DNA of 64,000 nucleotides from Rhodanobacteraceae bacterium ZG21-1 (GCA_021390615.1 JAJEJU010000025.1:1240001-1304000), one strand, 5' to 3'; counted from the stretch's first letter, positions 55,192 through 64,000 are shown. The notes: a model not told the origin generated them from the sequence alone. Numbers and translations: made by a program.

Positions 55192-56288
55192 AGAATTTTC
55201 TCACTCATTTTTGCGCAGTGACGCTGGCGCTTGCGCTGAGCATGTCGCCGGCCGCACCGGCGCAGACTGCGCCGGCGAAGAGCAACGCGCTCAGCCTGGA
55301 TGCCGCCGCCATGCGCGACGCGGGCATCGTGCTGGACCGGGCGGCGACGCGCGCGCTGACCGACGAAATCAAGGCGCCCGGCGAGGTCAAGGCCGACGCC
55401 TACGCCACCGTGCTGGTGGCGCCGCGGGTGGATTCGCAGGTGCTGGCGCGCAAGGTGCGGCTCGGCGACCTGGTCAAGGCGGGGCAGGCTTTGCTCACGC
55501 TGTCCAGCGTCGAGGTGGCCGAAACCCAGGGCGCGCTGATCGTGGCCGAGCAGGACTGGCAGCGCATCGCGGCGCTGGGCGCGCAGGCGGTATCGGCACG
55601 CCGCTACAACGAGGCCAGGGTGCAGCGCGACCAGGCACGCGCCAAGCTGCGCGCCTACGGCCTGTCGGACGGCCAGATCGGCACCCTGCTGCGCGCCGGC
55701 TCGGCGCGGGCCGACGGCAGCTACGACCTGCTCGCGCCCAGCGACGGCCGCATCGCCACCGACGACTTCCTGGTCGGCGAGCGAGTCGCGCCAGGCCGCA
55801 CCTTGTTCACCCTGGTCAAGGAAGACAGCGTGTGGATCGAGGCGCAGTTGTCGCCGGCCGATGCCGAACAAGTCGTCGCCGGCGGCGCCGCGCGCGTGCT
55901 CGCGCACGGCGTCGAGCTGCCCGGCGTGGTGGTGCAGCGTTCGCACCTCACCGACGCGCGCACGCGCACCGCGCCAGTACGCATCGCGGTGAAGAACCGC
56001 GATGATCTGCTGCATCCCGGTGAACTGGTCGAGGCGCGCCTGGCCACCGCCGGCAGCACGCAGGTGCTGGCCGTGCCGGCCGAAGCGGTAGTGCTGCTGC
56101 AGAACCAGCCGACCGTCTTCGTCGCCGCCGGCGAAGGCCGCTTTGAACCCATGCCGGTGCGCACCGGCGCGACCCGCGACGGCTGGGTGGAAATCCAGGA
56201 AGGCCTCGCGCCCGGCGCGAGTTATGTGCGCCGCGGCGCCTTCGCGCTGAAGGCGCGCCTGCTGCGCGCGCAACTGGGAGACGAATGA
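55188..56288 (+). CDS. czcB: periplasmic adaptor of a CzcCBA metal pump
   Basis: The 366-residue membrane-fusion protein links the CzcA pump to the CzcC channel. It has a signal peptide (cleaved near SPAAPAQT). A barrel-sandwich (lipoyl-like) domain (APRVDSQVLARKVRLGDLVKAG and the matching LAPSDGRIATDDFLVGERV) surrounds a helical hairpin of about 50 residues. A beta-barrel with VWIEAQLSPADAEQV follows. No N-terminal His-rich metal-binding extension, as seen in some CzcB, is present. It overlaps both neighbours by 4 bp. Confidence 0.92.
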   Translation: MKNFLTHFCAVTLALALSMSPAAPAQTAPAKSNALSLDAAAMRDAGIVLDRAATRALTDEIKAPGEVKADAYATVLVAPRVDSQVLARKVRLGDLVKAGQALLTLSSVEVAETQGALIVAEQDWQRIAALGAQAVSARRYNEARVQRDQARAKLRAYGLSDGQIGTLLRAGSARADGSYDLLAPSDGRIATDDFLVGERVAPGRTLFTLVKEDSVWIEAQLSPADAEQVVAGGAARVLAHGVELPGVVVQRSHLTDARTRTAPVRIAVKNRDDLLHPGELVEARLATAGSTQVLAVPAEAVVLLQNQPTVFVAAGEGRFEPMPVRTGATRDGWVEIQEGLAPGASYVRRGAFALKARLLRAQLGDE

Positions 56289-59200
56289 TGCTGACCCGAC
56301 TGGTCGAACTCTCGTTGCGCTACAAGGTGCTGGTGCTGATCGCTTTCGCGGTGATCGGCCTGCTCGGCTACCAGGCCGTGCGCCGGCTGCCGATCGACGC
56401 CTTCCCCGACGTCACGCCGGTGCAGGTGAACGTATACACCGAGGCGGCCGGCCTGGCCGCCGAGGACGTGGAGCAGCTACTCACCACGCCGGTTGAATCC
56501 GCGCTGGCCGGCCTGCCCAAGGTGCAGGAAATCCGCTCGGTCAGCCTGTTCGGGCTGTCCTACGTGTCGGTCTACTTCGACGACAGCATGGACGTCTATT
56601 TCGCGCGCCAGCTGGTCAACGAGCGCCTGCAGCAGGTGGGCGACCGACTGCCCGCCGGCTACGGCAAGCCGGAGATGGGCCCGAACACCTCCGGCCTAGG
56701 CCAGGTGTTCTGGTACACCGTGGAGCGCGCCGACGCCACGCTGCAGCAGGCCGGCGCGCAGGCGCCGAACGACATGGAGCTGCGCAGCCTGCAGGACTGG
56801 ACCATCCGCCTGATCCTGCGCACCGCGCCCGGCGTGGACGACGTCACCTCCTGGGGCGGCCAGGAAAAGCAGTTCCAGGTACGCATCGATCCGCTGAAGC
56901 TGATCGCACACCGGCTCGGCTTCAAGGACGTCATCGCCGCGCTGCAGGCCAACAACGCCCAGGTCGGCGGCAGCTTCGTCGACGTCGGACGCGAGCAATA
57001 CCTGGTGCGCGGACTGGGCCTGCTGCAGAACCGCAGCGACATCGGCAGCATCGTGCTGAAGAATGAGGACGGCACGCCGGTCTATCTGCGCGACGTCGCC
57101 GAGATCGCCGCCGCCGGCGCGCCGCGCACCGGCGCGATCACCCGCGACGGCAAGGAAGTGGTGCTGGGTCAGGCGCTGGCGCGCATCGGCGAGAACGCCA
57201 AAAGCGTGGTCGACGCGGTGAAGGCCAAGCTGGACACGGTGCGGCAGGCGCTGCCGCCTGGCGTGGCGGTCAAGCCGGTGTACGAACGCACCGAGCTGGT
57301 GAATGCCGCGGTGGGCACCGCGGTGCGCGCCCTGGTCGAGGGCTCGGTGCTGGTCGCGCTGGTGCTGTTCCTGTTCCTCGGCGAACTGCGCAGCGCGCTG
57401 GTGGTGGTGGTGGCCTTGCCGCTGGCCATGTTGATCGCCTTCATCTGCATGGACCAGGCCGGGCTGTCGGCCAACCTGATGTCGCTGGCCGGGCTGGCCA
57501 TCGGCATCGGCATGATGGTGGACGGCGCGGTGGTGATGGTGGAGAACGCTTTCCGCCTGATGGCCGAGCGCAAGGCGCAGGGCCTGCCGGTGGACCGCAG
57601 CGCCGCGGTGCTGGCCGCGGCCCGCGAGGTGGCCAACCCGGTGGCCTTCGCCATCCTGATCATCATCGTGGTGTTCCTGCCGCTGTTCAGCCTGCAGGGC
57701 CTGGAAGGCAAGATGTTCAAGCCGATGGCCTTCAACATCAGCTTCGCCATGGCCGGCTCGCTGCTGCTGGCACTGACCCTGATCCCGGTGCTGGCCGCCC
57801 TGCTGTTGAAACCGAAGGAGGAGAAGGACACGCGCCTGGTGGCCTTCCTCAAGCGTCGTTACGCGGCGCTGCTGGCCTGGTCGCTGGCGCATCGACGCCG
57901 CGTGCTGGGCATGGCGCTGGCCGCGCTCGTCGGCAGCCTCGCGCTGTTCCCGTGGCTGGGCAAGGAATTCATGCCCAATCTGAAGGAGGGCGCGATCATG
58001 TGGCGGATCACCTCGATTCCCTCCGCCTCGCTGGACGAATCGATCGCCATCTCCAATCGCGTCTCGGCGCTGATCCGGGCGAAGTTTCCCGAGGTCGACA
58101 CCACCCTGGCGATGATCGGCCGCGCCGAGAAGGGCGAGACCGCCGACGTGAACTACATGGAGGTCTACACGCCGCTGAAGCCGCGTCAGCAGTGGCGCGC
58201 CGGCCAGACCCTGGAAAGCATCGAGCAAGCCATGCAGCAGGAACTGCAGGCCGATCTGCCGACCGCGGTGGTGAGCTATACCCAGCCGATCCAGATGCGC
58301 ATCGAGGAACTGATTTCCGGCGTACGCGCGACGCTAGCGCTCAAGCTCTACGGCGACGACCTCGGCGAACTGGATCGTCTCAGCGGCCGCCTCAAGGACG
58401 TGTTGGCCGGTGTGCCCGGCGTGGCCGATCTGGCGCTGGAGGCGAACAGCGGCAAGCCGCAGATCCGCATCCGCGTGGATCGCGACGCGCTGGCGCGCTA
58501 CGGCCTCAACGCCGACGACGTGCTGACCGTGGTGCGCAATGGCATCGGCGGCGAACCGGTGACGACCCTGCTCGACGGCGTGCGACGCTTCGACATCGCG
58601 GTGCGACTGGACCCGGCCGAGCGCGCCTCGCTGCAGGCGATCCGGCGCATCCCGCTGCGCACGGCCGCCGGCGCGCTGGTGCAGCTGTCGCAGGTGGCCA
58701 CGGTGGAGGACGGCGAGGGCTATTCCTTCATCCGTCGCGAGCAGCTGCAGCGTTATGCGGTGATCCAGATGGACGTGCGCGGCCGCGACATCGACGGCTT
58801 CGTGCAGGAAGCCAACCACGCCATCGCGCAGCAGCTGAAACTGCCGCCGGGCTACTACGTCGCCTGGGGCGGCGCCTTCGAGAACCAGCAGCGCGCGCTC
58901 AAGCGGCTGGCGCTGATCGTGCCGGCCACGATCTTCTTCATCTTCGTGCTGCTCTACACCGCCTTCAACTCGGTGAAGTACGCCGCGCTGATCCTGGCCA
59001 ACGTACCGTTCGCCACCATCGGCGGCCTGGTCGGCCTGGCGCTCACCGGCCAATATCTGTCGGTGCCTTCGGCGATCGGCTTCATCGCGGTGTTCGGCGT
59101 GGCGATGCTCAACGGCATCGTGTTGGTGAGCTACCTCAACGAGCAACGCGCGCTCGGCCTGGACGTGCGCGCGGCGGTGCTGCGCGGCACCGCGCTGCGG

Positions 59201-59419
59201 CTGCGGCCGGTGCTGATGACCGCCAGCGTGGCGATTCTCGGCCTGGTGCCGATGCTGCTCTCCAGCGGCGTCGGCGCGGAGACCCAGCGTCCGCTCGCCA
59301 CGGTGGTGGTCGGCGGCCTGATGACTTCCACGCTGCTCACCCTGGTGCTGCTGCCGCTGCTGTACGACTGGATGGAGCAGCGCGCCGAACGGCGCCGGAT
59401 CGGAGGGGCGACCGCATGA
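56285..59419 (+). CDS. czcA: heavy-metal RND efflux pump, CzcA type
   Basis: The 1044-residue inner-membrane pump expels divalent metal cations with the proton gradient. It has the RND pattern of twelve helices and two large periplasmic loops. The start VELSLRYKVLVLIAF and RRLPIDAFPDVTPVQVNVYT is typical of the HME group. The TM4 motif reads IGIGMMVDGAVVMVEN, with the proton-relay Asp. This is closer to the Co/Zn/Cd group (VDG) than to the Cu/Ag group (VDA). The exact metal is not decidable. It overlaps czcB by 4 bp. Confidence 0.93.
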   Translation: MMLTRLVELSLRYKVLVLIAFAVIGLLGYQAVRRLPIDAFPDVTPVQVNVYTEAAGLAAEDVEQLLTTPVESALAGLPKVQEIRSVSLFGLSYVSVYFDDSMDVYFARQLVNERLQQVGDRLPAGYGKPEMGPNTSGLGQVFWYTVERADATLQQAGAQAPNDMELRSLQDWTIRLILRTAPGVDDVTSWGGQEKQFQVRIDPLKLIAHRLGFKDVIAALQANNAQVGGSFVDVGREQYLVRGLGLLQNRSDIGSIVLKNEDGTPVYLRDVAEIAAAGAPRTGAITRDGKEVVLGQALARIGENAKSVVDAVKAKLDTVRQALPPGVAVKPVYERTELVNAAVGTAVRALVEGSVLVALVLFLFLGELRSALVVVVALPLAMLIAFICMDQAGLSANLMSLAGLAIGIGMMVDGAVVMVENAFRLMAERKAQGLPVDRSAAVLAAAREVANPVAFAILIIIVVFLPLFSLQGLEGKMFKPMAFNISFAMAGSLLLALTLIPVLAALLLKPKEEKDTRLVAFLKRRYAALLAWSLAHRRRVLGMALAALVGSLALFPWLGKEFMPNLKEGAIMWRITSIPSASLDESIAISNRVSALIRAKFPEVDTTLAMIGRAEKGETADVNYMEVYTPLKPRQQWRAGQTLESIEQAMQQELQADLPTAVVSYTQPIQMRIEELISGVRATLALKLYGDDLGELDRLSGRLKDVLAGVPGVADLALEANSGKPQIRIRVDRDALARYGLNADDVLTVVRNGIGGEPVTTLLDGVRRFDIAVRLDPAERASLQAIRRIPLRTAAGALVQLSQVATVEDGEGYSFIRREQLQRYAVIQMDVRGRDIDGFVQEANHAIAQQLKLPPGYYVAWGGAFENQQRALKRLALIVPATIFFIFVLLYTAFNSVKYAALILANVPFATIGGLVGLALTGQYLSVPSAIGFIAVFGVAMLNGIVLVSYLNEQRALGLDVRAAVLRGTALRLRPVLMTASVAILGLVPMLLSSGVGAETQRPLATVVVGGLMTSTLLTLVLLPLLYDWMEQRAERRRIGGATA

Positions 59420-59532
59420 ACAGGCTGACCGCGCGGATGACCATCGCCGTTGTCTGCACGCCCGGCTCGTGCCGGATTCGCGCGGCCGCACGCGATGGGC
59501 CGCGACCGAGATCGCAGTCGCCGCCTCCGTGA
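59416..59532 (+). CDS. short open frame overlapping the czcA end
   Basis: A 38-codon frame (MNRLTARMTIAVVCTPGS, then Arg/Pro-rich) begins at an ATGA overlap with the czcA stop, in the position where another operon gene would start. The first 20 residues could be the start of a signal sequence; the rest is not protein-like. It may be the remains of a gene truncated by deletion, or no gene at all. The frame is followed by 61 bp before czcD. Confidence 0.25.
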   Translation: MNRLTARMTIAVVCTPGSCRIRAAARDGPRPRSQSPPP

Positions 59533-59593
59533 CGCATCAAGGTGCTTCTATATCGCTCAGCCCACCCTGTGGGCCCTATCTGCCGAGGTCGCC

Positions 59594-60547
59594 ATGCCTG
59601 CCGTTCCGTCCCACGACCACCCTCACGACCATCCCCATGAGCACTCGCACGAACACGGCGTCGCCCGCGACGCCGACCGGCGCTACCTGGTCGTCGCCCT
59701 GCTGCTTCTGCTGGGCTTCATGGCGGTCGAAGTCATCGTCGGCATGCTCGCCCATTCGCTGGCGCTGATCTCCGATGCCGGCCACATGCTCACCGACGTC
59801 GGCGCCATCGGCATGGCGCTGCTGGCGATGCGGCTGGCAAGCCGTCCCGCTCAAGGGCACTACACTTATGGCTTCAAGCGCGTCGAGATTCTCAGCGCCC
59901 AGGCCAATGGGCTCACCCTGGTGCTGCTGGCCGCATGGTTCGGCGTCGAAGCGATTCAGCGACTGATCGCGCCGGCTGCGGTGCAGGGCAAGCTGGTCAC
60001 GGTGGTCGCCGTAGCCGGCATCGTGGTCAACCTGCTGGCGGTATGGGCGATGAGCAAGGCCAACCGCCGCAGCCTCAATGTCGAGGGCAGCTTCCAACAC
60101 ATCCTCACCGATCTCTATGCCTTCATCGCCACCGCCATCGCCGGCGTGCTGGTGTGGTGGACCGGCTGGAACCGGCTCGACGCCGTGGCCGCGCTGGTGG
60201 TCGCCGCCCTGATGCTGAAGGCCGGCGTGGGCCTGCTGCTGGAATCCGCCCGCGTGTTTCTCGAGGCCGCGCCGCGCGGACTCGATCCGGCCGCGATCGC
60301 CGAGGCGATGCGCGCGGTCGGCGCCGTGACCCGCATCGAAGACCTGCACGTATGGGAAATCACCTCCGGCATGCCGGCGTTGTCCGCGCGCCTGTATGTC
60401 GAGCCATCCACGGATGCGCACGCGGTACGGCAGCAAGTCGAAGCCGTCCTGCGTACCCGCTTCGCCATCACCCACAGCACCCTGCAGACCGATCATGCAG
60501 CCTTCGATCAGGACCTGGCCGCAACGAACTGCACGCTCGCGAGCTAG
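59594..60547 (+). CDS. czcD: cation diffusion facilitator, CzcD type
   Basis: The 317-residue inner-membrane CDF transporter expels Zn/Cd/Co from the cytoplasm. It has a His-rich N-terminus (HDHPHDHPHEHSHEHG), six membrane helices and a C-terminal metallochaperone-like domain (RIEDLHVWEITSG). Transport-site residues are ISDAGHMLTD in TM2 and QHILTDLYAF in TM5 (HxxxD). ATG 59594 has GAGG upstream; an in-frame start 48 codons earlier is rejected. It is in line with czcCBA, 174 bp after czcA, and likely belongs to the same resistance cluster. Confidence 0.93.
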   Translation: MPAVPSHDHPHDHPHEHSHEHGVARDADRRYLVVALLLLLGFMAVEVIVGMLAHSLALISDAGHMLTDVGAIGMALLAMRLASRPAQGHYTYGFKRVEILSAQANGLTLVLLAAWFGVEAIQRLIAPAAVQGKLVTVVAVAGIVVNLLAVWAMSKANRRSLNVEGSFQHILTDLYAFIATAIAGVLVWWTGWNRLDAVAALVVAALMLKAGVGLLLESARVFLEAAPRGLDPAAIAEAMRAVGAVTRIEDLHVWEITSGMPALSARLYVEPSTDAHAVRQQVEAVLRTRFAITHSTLQTDHAAFDQDLAATNCTLAS

Positions 60548-60688
60548 GACCCGCGCAGCCGGAGCCATCGAGGCACGCTCGGCATCAGCGCATCTACTTA
60601 GCTGTCGCCGCGCCGGCTTCGGCGCGGGCTGCCCGTATGCGGGATCTGTCGGCCACGACAGAACTCATGTCGAGGGAGCTTTCGTGCG

Positions 60689-61423
60689 CTAATGGCTGGA
60701 GAGCGCATAGAACTTCACGATGCCGACAGAGCCCTTGGCCGAGTTGTCCTGCAGATAGTTGCCGGCCTTGAAATAGACGGTGTCGCCGTCCCAGCTGTGG
60801 TCGTAGGTGAAGGACTTGGACACGCCATTGACCGTGACCGTCACGACATGATCCGACTGGGCGATGCGGTAATCGATGCGGCTGCCGAGCGCGAGCCCAT
60901 GCACCAGGGGGAAGCGTTCCTCGGTGTTGCCCGGACTCGTCTTGACCCCGACTACGACATCGCCCTTGGACCAGCGGATCTTGAGCGCTTCGGAGCCCGC
61001 CCCGTTGCCGTGAATCTGGCCCACGATGATGTTGCCGCTGGCGGGCTGCTGCGCGACGGCCAGCGAAGCGCTCAAGCTGTGCTGGCCGGAGAACGTCCAT
61101 TCGTGCGTGTCGCGCAGTTCCGAGCGCGGAAAGTGCGAGCCTCGCGTCGGCGCGCCGTTGTCCGGGCATTCGAACACCATCGCCTTGCTGCCGGCGTCGA
61201 AATAGAAAGAGGATGCCGCGAAATCGTGCAGTGCGGGCTGGGCAATTTCTTCCACGCTGTCGCCTTTGGCGATCGGTGTCTGCAGCTTGTAAGACGTCAG
61301 ATCGAAGTGCTGCCCGGGCGCATCTGCAGAAGCCGCGCCGCCCGCGGAAACGCCGCCGGAGCAGGCGAGCCAGCCGACCCCGATCAACCAGCTCCAACGC
61401 ATCATGGCTTTTCTGTCGTGCAT
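60689..61423 (-). CDS. polysaccharide lyase family 7 (alginate lyase)
   Basis: The 244-residue secreted protein has an N-terminal hydrophobic signal (RWSWLIGVGWLACSGG). It carries the three PL7 signature regions in order: RSELRD (residues 100-105), QIH (136-138) and YFKAGNYLQ (217-225). The catalytic Gln, His and Tyr (Tyr223) are present, so it should degrade alginate by beta-elimination. QIH is usually linked to guluronate-containing substrates, QVH to poly-mannuronate. No alginate transport or catabolic genes are adjacent. The start is uncertain between 61423 and 61405. Confidence 0.92.
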   Translation of the reverse strand: MHDRKAMMRWSWLIGVGWLACSGGVSAGGAASADAPGQHFDLTSYKLQTPIAKGDSVEEIAQPALHDFAASSFYFDAGSKAMVFECPDNGAPTRGSHFPRSELRDTHEWTFSGQHSLSASLAVAQQPASGNIIVGQIHGNGAGSEALKIRWSKGDVVVGVKTSPGNTEERFPLVHGLALGSRIDYRIAQSDHVVTVTVNGVSKSFTYDHSWDGDTVYFKAGNYLQDNSAKGSVGIVKFYALSSH

Positions 61424-61502
61424 CCTGGGGTTCCTTCAAGTCGTGGATCGAGGTCTCGATCGAGTATCCGGCGCAACAAAATACCCGATGCACACAACAG
61501 CT

Positions 61503-62096
61503 TCATTCCCGGTAGAAGGGCACGAACTGGCGCAGCGAGGCTACCCAGATCATCGGAAAATCCTGGTTCACCTGGGAATACGGCACCGTCACGCTGCGAA
61601 ATCCTGGCTTGGACAGTGTGGCTCGCATCTCGGCCGTGACCTGTCGAATGCGCTCTTCCGGCAAGCCCTGCTTGGCCAGGGCATCCCGCACGGTGGCCTC
61701 GAAGTCCTGCCGATCGAAATCATCCATCGGCCAGGCCTGCTCGGCAGGCTTCTGGCAGGCAAACACCAGGGACGGCAGGATGCCGAAGTAATACTGCGCC
61801 TTGCACGCGTCGCAGGTATGGCAACCCGACTGGTCCTCGACATCCTTGAAATCGTCGTTCAAGGGCGCATCGTCCCGCGTGACGCGGTAGAGCACACGCC
61901 CATGATCGTCGGCGATGCTGAAGGTCCAGCGGAAAGGCGCCTGCATGGATTTTGCGGCGATATGCAGCGTCAAGCTGTCTTGGCGCCCGTCATGGGTGAC
62001 ATCGCCATGCTCCACGAAAGTCCGGTCGATCGCTTTCTCCGCTGCCGTGACCACGCTGCACGCCATGGTCAGCAGCAAGGCCAGGACACACCGCAT
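61503..62096 (-). CDS. secreted protein of unknown function with CxxCxxC
   Basis: The 197-residue product has a signal peptide (MRCVLALLLTMACSVVTAAE). The mature part includes GDVTHDGRQDSLTL, which resembles a short calcium-binding-like acidic loop, and GCHTCDACKAQYYFG, a CxxCxxC cluster of possible metal- or disulfide-binding use. It ends in an acidic/aromatic stretch (VASLRQFVPFYRE). ATG 62096 is preferred to a start 13 codons earlier. It lies 80 bp upstream of the alginate lyase in the same direction and may be co-transcribed. The family is unknown. Confidence 0.72.
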   Translation of the reverse strand: MRCVLALLLTMACSVVTAAEKAIDRTFVEHGDVTHDGRQDSLTLHIAAKSMQAPFRWTFSIADDHGRVLYRVTRDDAPLNDDFKDVEDQSGCHTCDACKAQYYFGILPSLVFACQKPAEQAWPMDDFDRQDFEATVRDALAKQGLPEERIRQVTAEMRATLSKPGFRSVTVPYSQVNQDFPMIWVASLRQFVPFYRE

Positions 62097-62417
62097 GGCA
62101 GCTTTCCTTCCATGAAGACCAGAGACGGCGGGCATCGACGTATGCGGATGACATCGTCAATGCGTACATCGCGGCGACAGCAGAACGCTTCGGCCTGAGT
62201 TGATGCTCGCAGCCAGAGGCATGCTCGCCTTCAACGTGGCCTTTTATTTCTGGCCTGGAGACGCTCATGGTTCGATCAACGACGCGCGCTGGACGAACGA
62301 GCTACGACTTTCGCTGAAGCTGAGCCTGGCTCGATCGATTCGCCTCGACGCCGGCCATGCGCGCCCCGACTTTCGGCATGCGCCGAAATTCGCAGAACGC
62401 CACGGCACTCGGGATAG
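62097..62417. other. 321-bp intergenic region
   Basis: The gap lies between two minus-strand secreted-protein genes. No gene, promoter, repeat or terminator was recognised with confidence. Confidence 0.5.
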
Positions 62418-62858
62418 CTAATCCTTCTTGAGCTCGAAGTAGCCGTACAAGCCGTTTCCGTCGGGCAGCGCACCGGCTTGAACGAAGGCGAAGTACTCGT
62501 TGCCTGCCTTCCATATGGTCACCGAGGAGTATTCGGGGGTGACGTCGTCCGAGACGCTCTCGCCTTTCAACTTGTCCACGATGAAGTCGTTGATTTCATC
62601 CTTGATGAGGAAGCCCTTCAACTGGAAGGCATAAAAGCGCTTGTCGACGACCTGATACTTGCCTTTCAGATAGGCATTCAAGTCCTGGAGCATCGCTTCC
62701 TGCTGCGCTGGAAACTGGGCGGCCGTCGCGTTGTTCGCGGCCTTCAGATCATTGTCGACGGGAATCTTGTCGATGAGCGGCGTCTTGTCCGCCGCATGAG
62801 CCGCGCAGGCCAGGGCCAAGAGAACCGGCAGCATCAATGCAATCAAATAACGAGACAT
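62418..62858 (-). CDS. small secreted protein of unknown function
   Basis: The 146-residue product starts MSRYLIALMLPVLLALACAAHAADK, a clear signal peptide cleaved after AHA. The mature part is charged and helical at first (AQQEAMLQDLNAYLKGKYQVV) with aromatic-rich beta stretches later (YSSVTIWKAGNEYFAF, GLYGYFELKKD). AAAAGGA precedes the ATG at good distance. I do not recognise the family. Confidence 0.75.
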   Translation of the reverse strand: MSRYLIALMLPVLLALACAAHAADKTPLIDKIPVDNDLKAANNATAAQFPAQQEAMLQDLNAYLKGKYQVVDKRFYAFQLKGFLIKDEINDFIVDKLKGESVSDDVTPEYSSVTIWKAGNEYFAFVQAGALPDGNGLYGYFELKKD

Positions 62859-63408
62859 GGCGTTTTCCTTTTCGACTGATCATGACCGAACCTGATTGAA
62901 CGGGCGCTTGTTGCTGCGCCGCTACGCTCGAAGTGGTTTGGGGCACCCTCTGCCTGCCGAGCCTTTGGCTGGCCGCCGTAGGCTCGTCAGAATGACGAAG
63001 GCGAGAGCGCTCGCATCGCTTTCCCATCCCACCCGGGTCACCAAGACTCACCCTACCTTGCCGAAAGCGGGAGCCCAGTTTCCGCCTGGAGCGCCTGCTC
63101 ACGATTCGGATCTTGGCCGCCGGCATTCCTCCCGCCTTCCCCTTCTGGGCGCGCACCGATACCTCGAACACACCCTAGCCGTTCATCCATGATGCCTACC
63201 ACTCCTGTGCAGTGGCGAAGATTTGAGCACATCTGGCGCCTGGAGCATACGACCGAATGCCCGCGAAGCGGCAGACCGTCGCTTACTCTAGAGCTACGTA
63301 GCCGACAGTGGACAGTGTGACTCGGTGCGCCTCAAGAGGATGCCACGGTCGTTTCGGTGAAGCCTTCACAAGTGCGGAGGAGACGGCTGGGTCATACCCA
63401 TCATGCTC
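62859..63408. other. 550-bp intergenic region without a recognised gene
   Basis: The region separates two minus-strand genes. The first 100 bp should contain the promoter of the secreted-protein gene at 62418. Open frames across the region have no ribosome binding site and no protein-like pattern. No repeat, RNA or terminator was recognised. Confidence 0.5.
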
Positions 63409-64000
63409 CTAGTGGCGGCGCAGGGCACCGTCGATAGCTCTTAAGTATTCGATGTTGACTTCGGTTTTGCGGGATTCAAGAAGCGCCAGCAGTTCGGATC
63501 TCCGAGTAGGGCCGAGAGGCGCATAGGAGTCGCTAACTTTCACCCAGTCGGCGGCCAAGTCATGCCATAGCAGATATTGATCTGCATCGTCGGGTTGCAA
63601 TCGCAAGATGAGCGATAGCCGATCCCAATGACCTAATTCGCGGAAGAAATGCCGGAGAGTTTTCCGCGCCGCCGGCACCCCCGCAAGGGACTGCATGACA
63701 TAGGTCGCTCGGTCCAGCCCGAATCGAATGGCACCCCGCCTGACTGAGCCGGTCAGGAGGCTCAGTACCCGTGTACCGCCGCTCGTGATCAGCTGAACCA
63801 GTTCCTGGTCGGAAACTTCGCCATTCGCCTTGAGAATGCCTCTGAGGCAGTGCATACGCACAATACCTCCCTGGTGCGCGAGCCACCTGCGCATCCTTGT
63901 TAGATCCTGCTCTCCAGCGACATCCGCGAGCGATATCAAGGCGCCAAGAGTCAGGTTGTCGCCGTCTTGATCGAGAACGTCGCGCCAATGCGTCGCAGCA
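63409..64000 (-). CDS. unknown helical-repeat-like protein, 5' end outside the window
   Basis: The frame is open from the stop at 63409 to the edge, so the gene starts beyond 64000. A TTG at 63939 looks like an internal codon. The visible 196 residues are helix-rich with HEAT-like spacing (LISLADVAGEQDLTRMRRWL, then HQGGIVRMHCLRGIL). They include KTLRHFFRELGHWDRLSLI and end YLRAIDGALRRH. It has no signal peptide or membrane segment in the visible part. Base composition is lower in GC than the neighbours, which could mean recent acquisition. The function is not recognised. Confidence 0.7.
   Translation of the reverse strand, partial: AATHWRDVLDQDGDNLTLGALISLADVAGEQDLTRMRRWLAHQGGIVRMHCLRGILKANGEVSDQELVQLITSGGTRVLSLLTGSVRRGAIRFGLDRATYVMQSLAGVPAARKTLRHFFRELGHWDRLSLILRLQPDDADQYLLWHDLAADWVKVSDSYAPLGPTRRSELLALLESRKTEVNIEYLRAIDGALRRH

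Noticed and set aside
56696-58228. Long open frame (510 codons) on the minus strand
   Set aside because: Antisense to czcA.
56285-59419. Copper/silver (CusA) assignment of the RND pump
   Set aside because: The TM4 motif is VDGAVVMVEN rather than the VDAAIVMIEN-type of Cu/Ag pumps; the metal is left open.

Overview
The window looks like chromosomal DNA of a GC-rich gammaproteobacterium of the Xanthomonadales order, most likely the Rhodanobacteraceae (Dyella/Rhodanobacter/Frateuria/Luteibacter type). The grounds are gene content and order: pilMNOPQ divergent from a class A penicillin-binding protein, DUF1631 next to a PilZ protein, UPF0149-pepP beside TIGR02449-zapA-6S RNA-ygfA, cydPABX, and an effector ending in the Xanthomonadales-specific XVIPCD domain. 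No 16S or other phylogenetic marker is present, so the genus is an inference. No phage, insertion sequence, CRISPR array, tRNA or rRNA gene was recognised.

Layout. 1-4366: type IV pilus inner-membrane and secretin genes pilM-N-O-P-Q (minus strand, pilQ cut by the window edge), divergent from ponA (4645-7188). 7189-8792: a 1.6-kb gene-free repeat island with four 24-bp tandem repeats and a long nested inverted repeat around an AT-rich core. 8793-15857: a conserved protein of unknown function, citrate synthase, ribosomal protein L31 type B, a nucleoside hydrolase, recG, a small membrane protein, ridA and a cysteine hydrolase. 15874-18466: spoT and rpoZ. 18661-23165: outer-membrane lipid asymmetry genes, mlaA facing mlaFEDCB; MlaD carries two MCE domains instead of one. 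23299-28965: a lone ATPase, gmk, an MFS pump with a haloalkane-dehalogenase-like hydrolase, and yicC. 29057-35472: rph, a crotonase, rdgB-hemW, DUF1631-PilZ.

35968-43560: a secreted unknown, pepQ, a membrane-anchored protein with an RND-porter-like domain, a secreted unknown with a DQ-rich repeat tail, and the cytochrome bd operon cydP-A-B-X. 43735-48340: pepP with UPF0149 (minus strand), then TIGR02449-zapA-6S RNA-ygfA-EVE-rpiA (plus strand). 48390-50676: a TetR regulator, an AbrB-type membrane protein and a small membrane protein. 50863-52970: a putative type IV secretion antibacterial effector (zinc-peptidase-like domain plus XVIPCD) with its likely immunity protein. 53450-60547: a metal-resistance cluster (CopL-like protein, czcCBA, czcD). 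60689-64000: a PL7 alginate lyase, two small secreted unknowns and a truncated unknown gene.

Systems worth a second look: the effector/immunity pair with two competing translation starts for the immunity protein; the double-MCE MlaD; the RND-domain fragment protein at 38411; and the repeat island at 7.2-8.5 kb. Everything was read by eye from sequence and translations; no database search was run.
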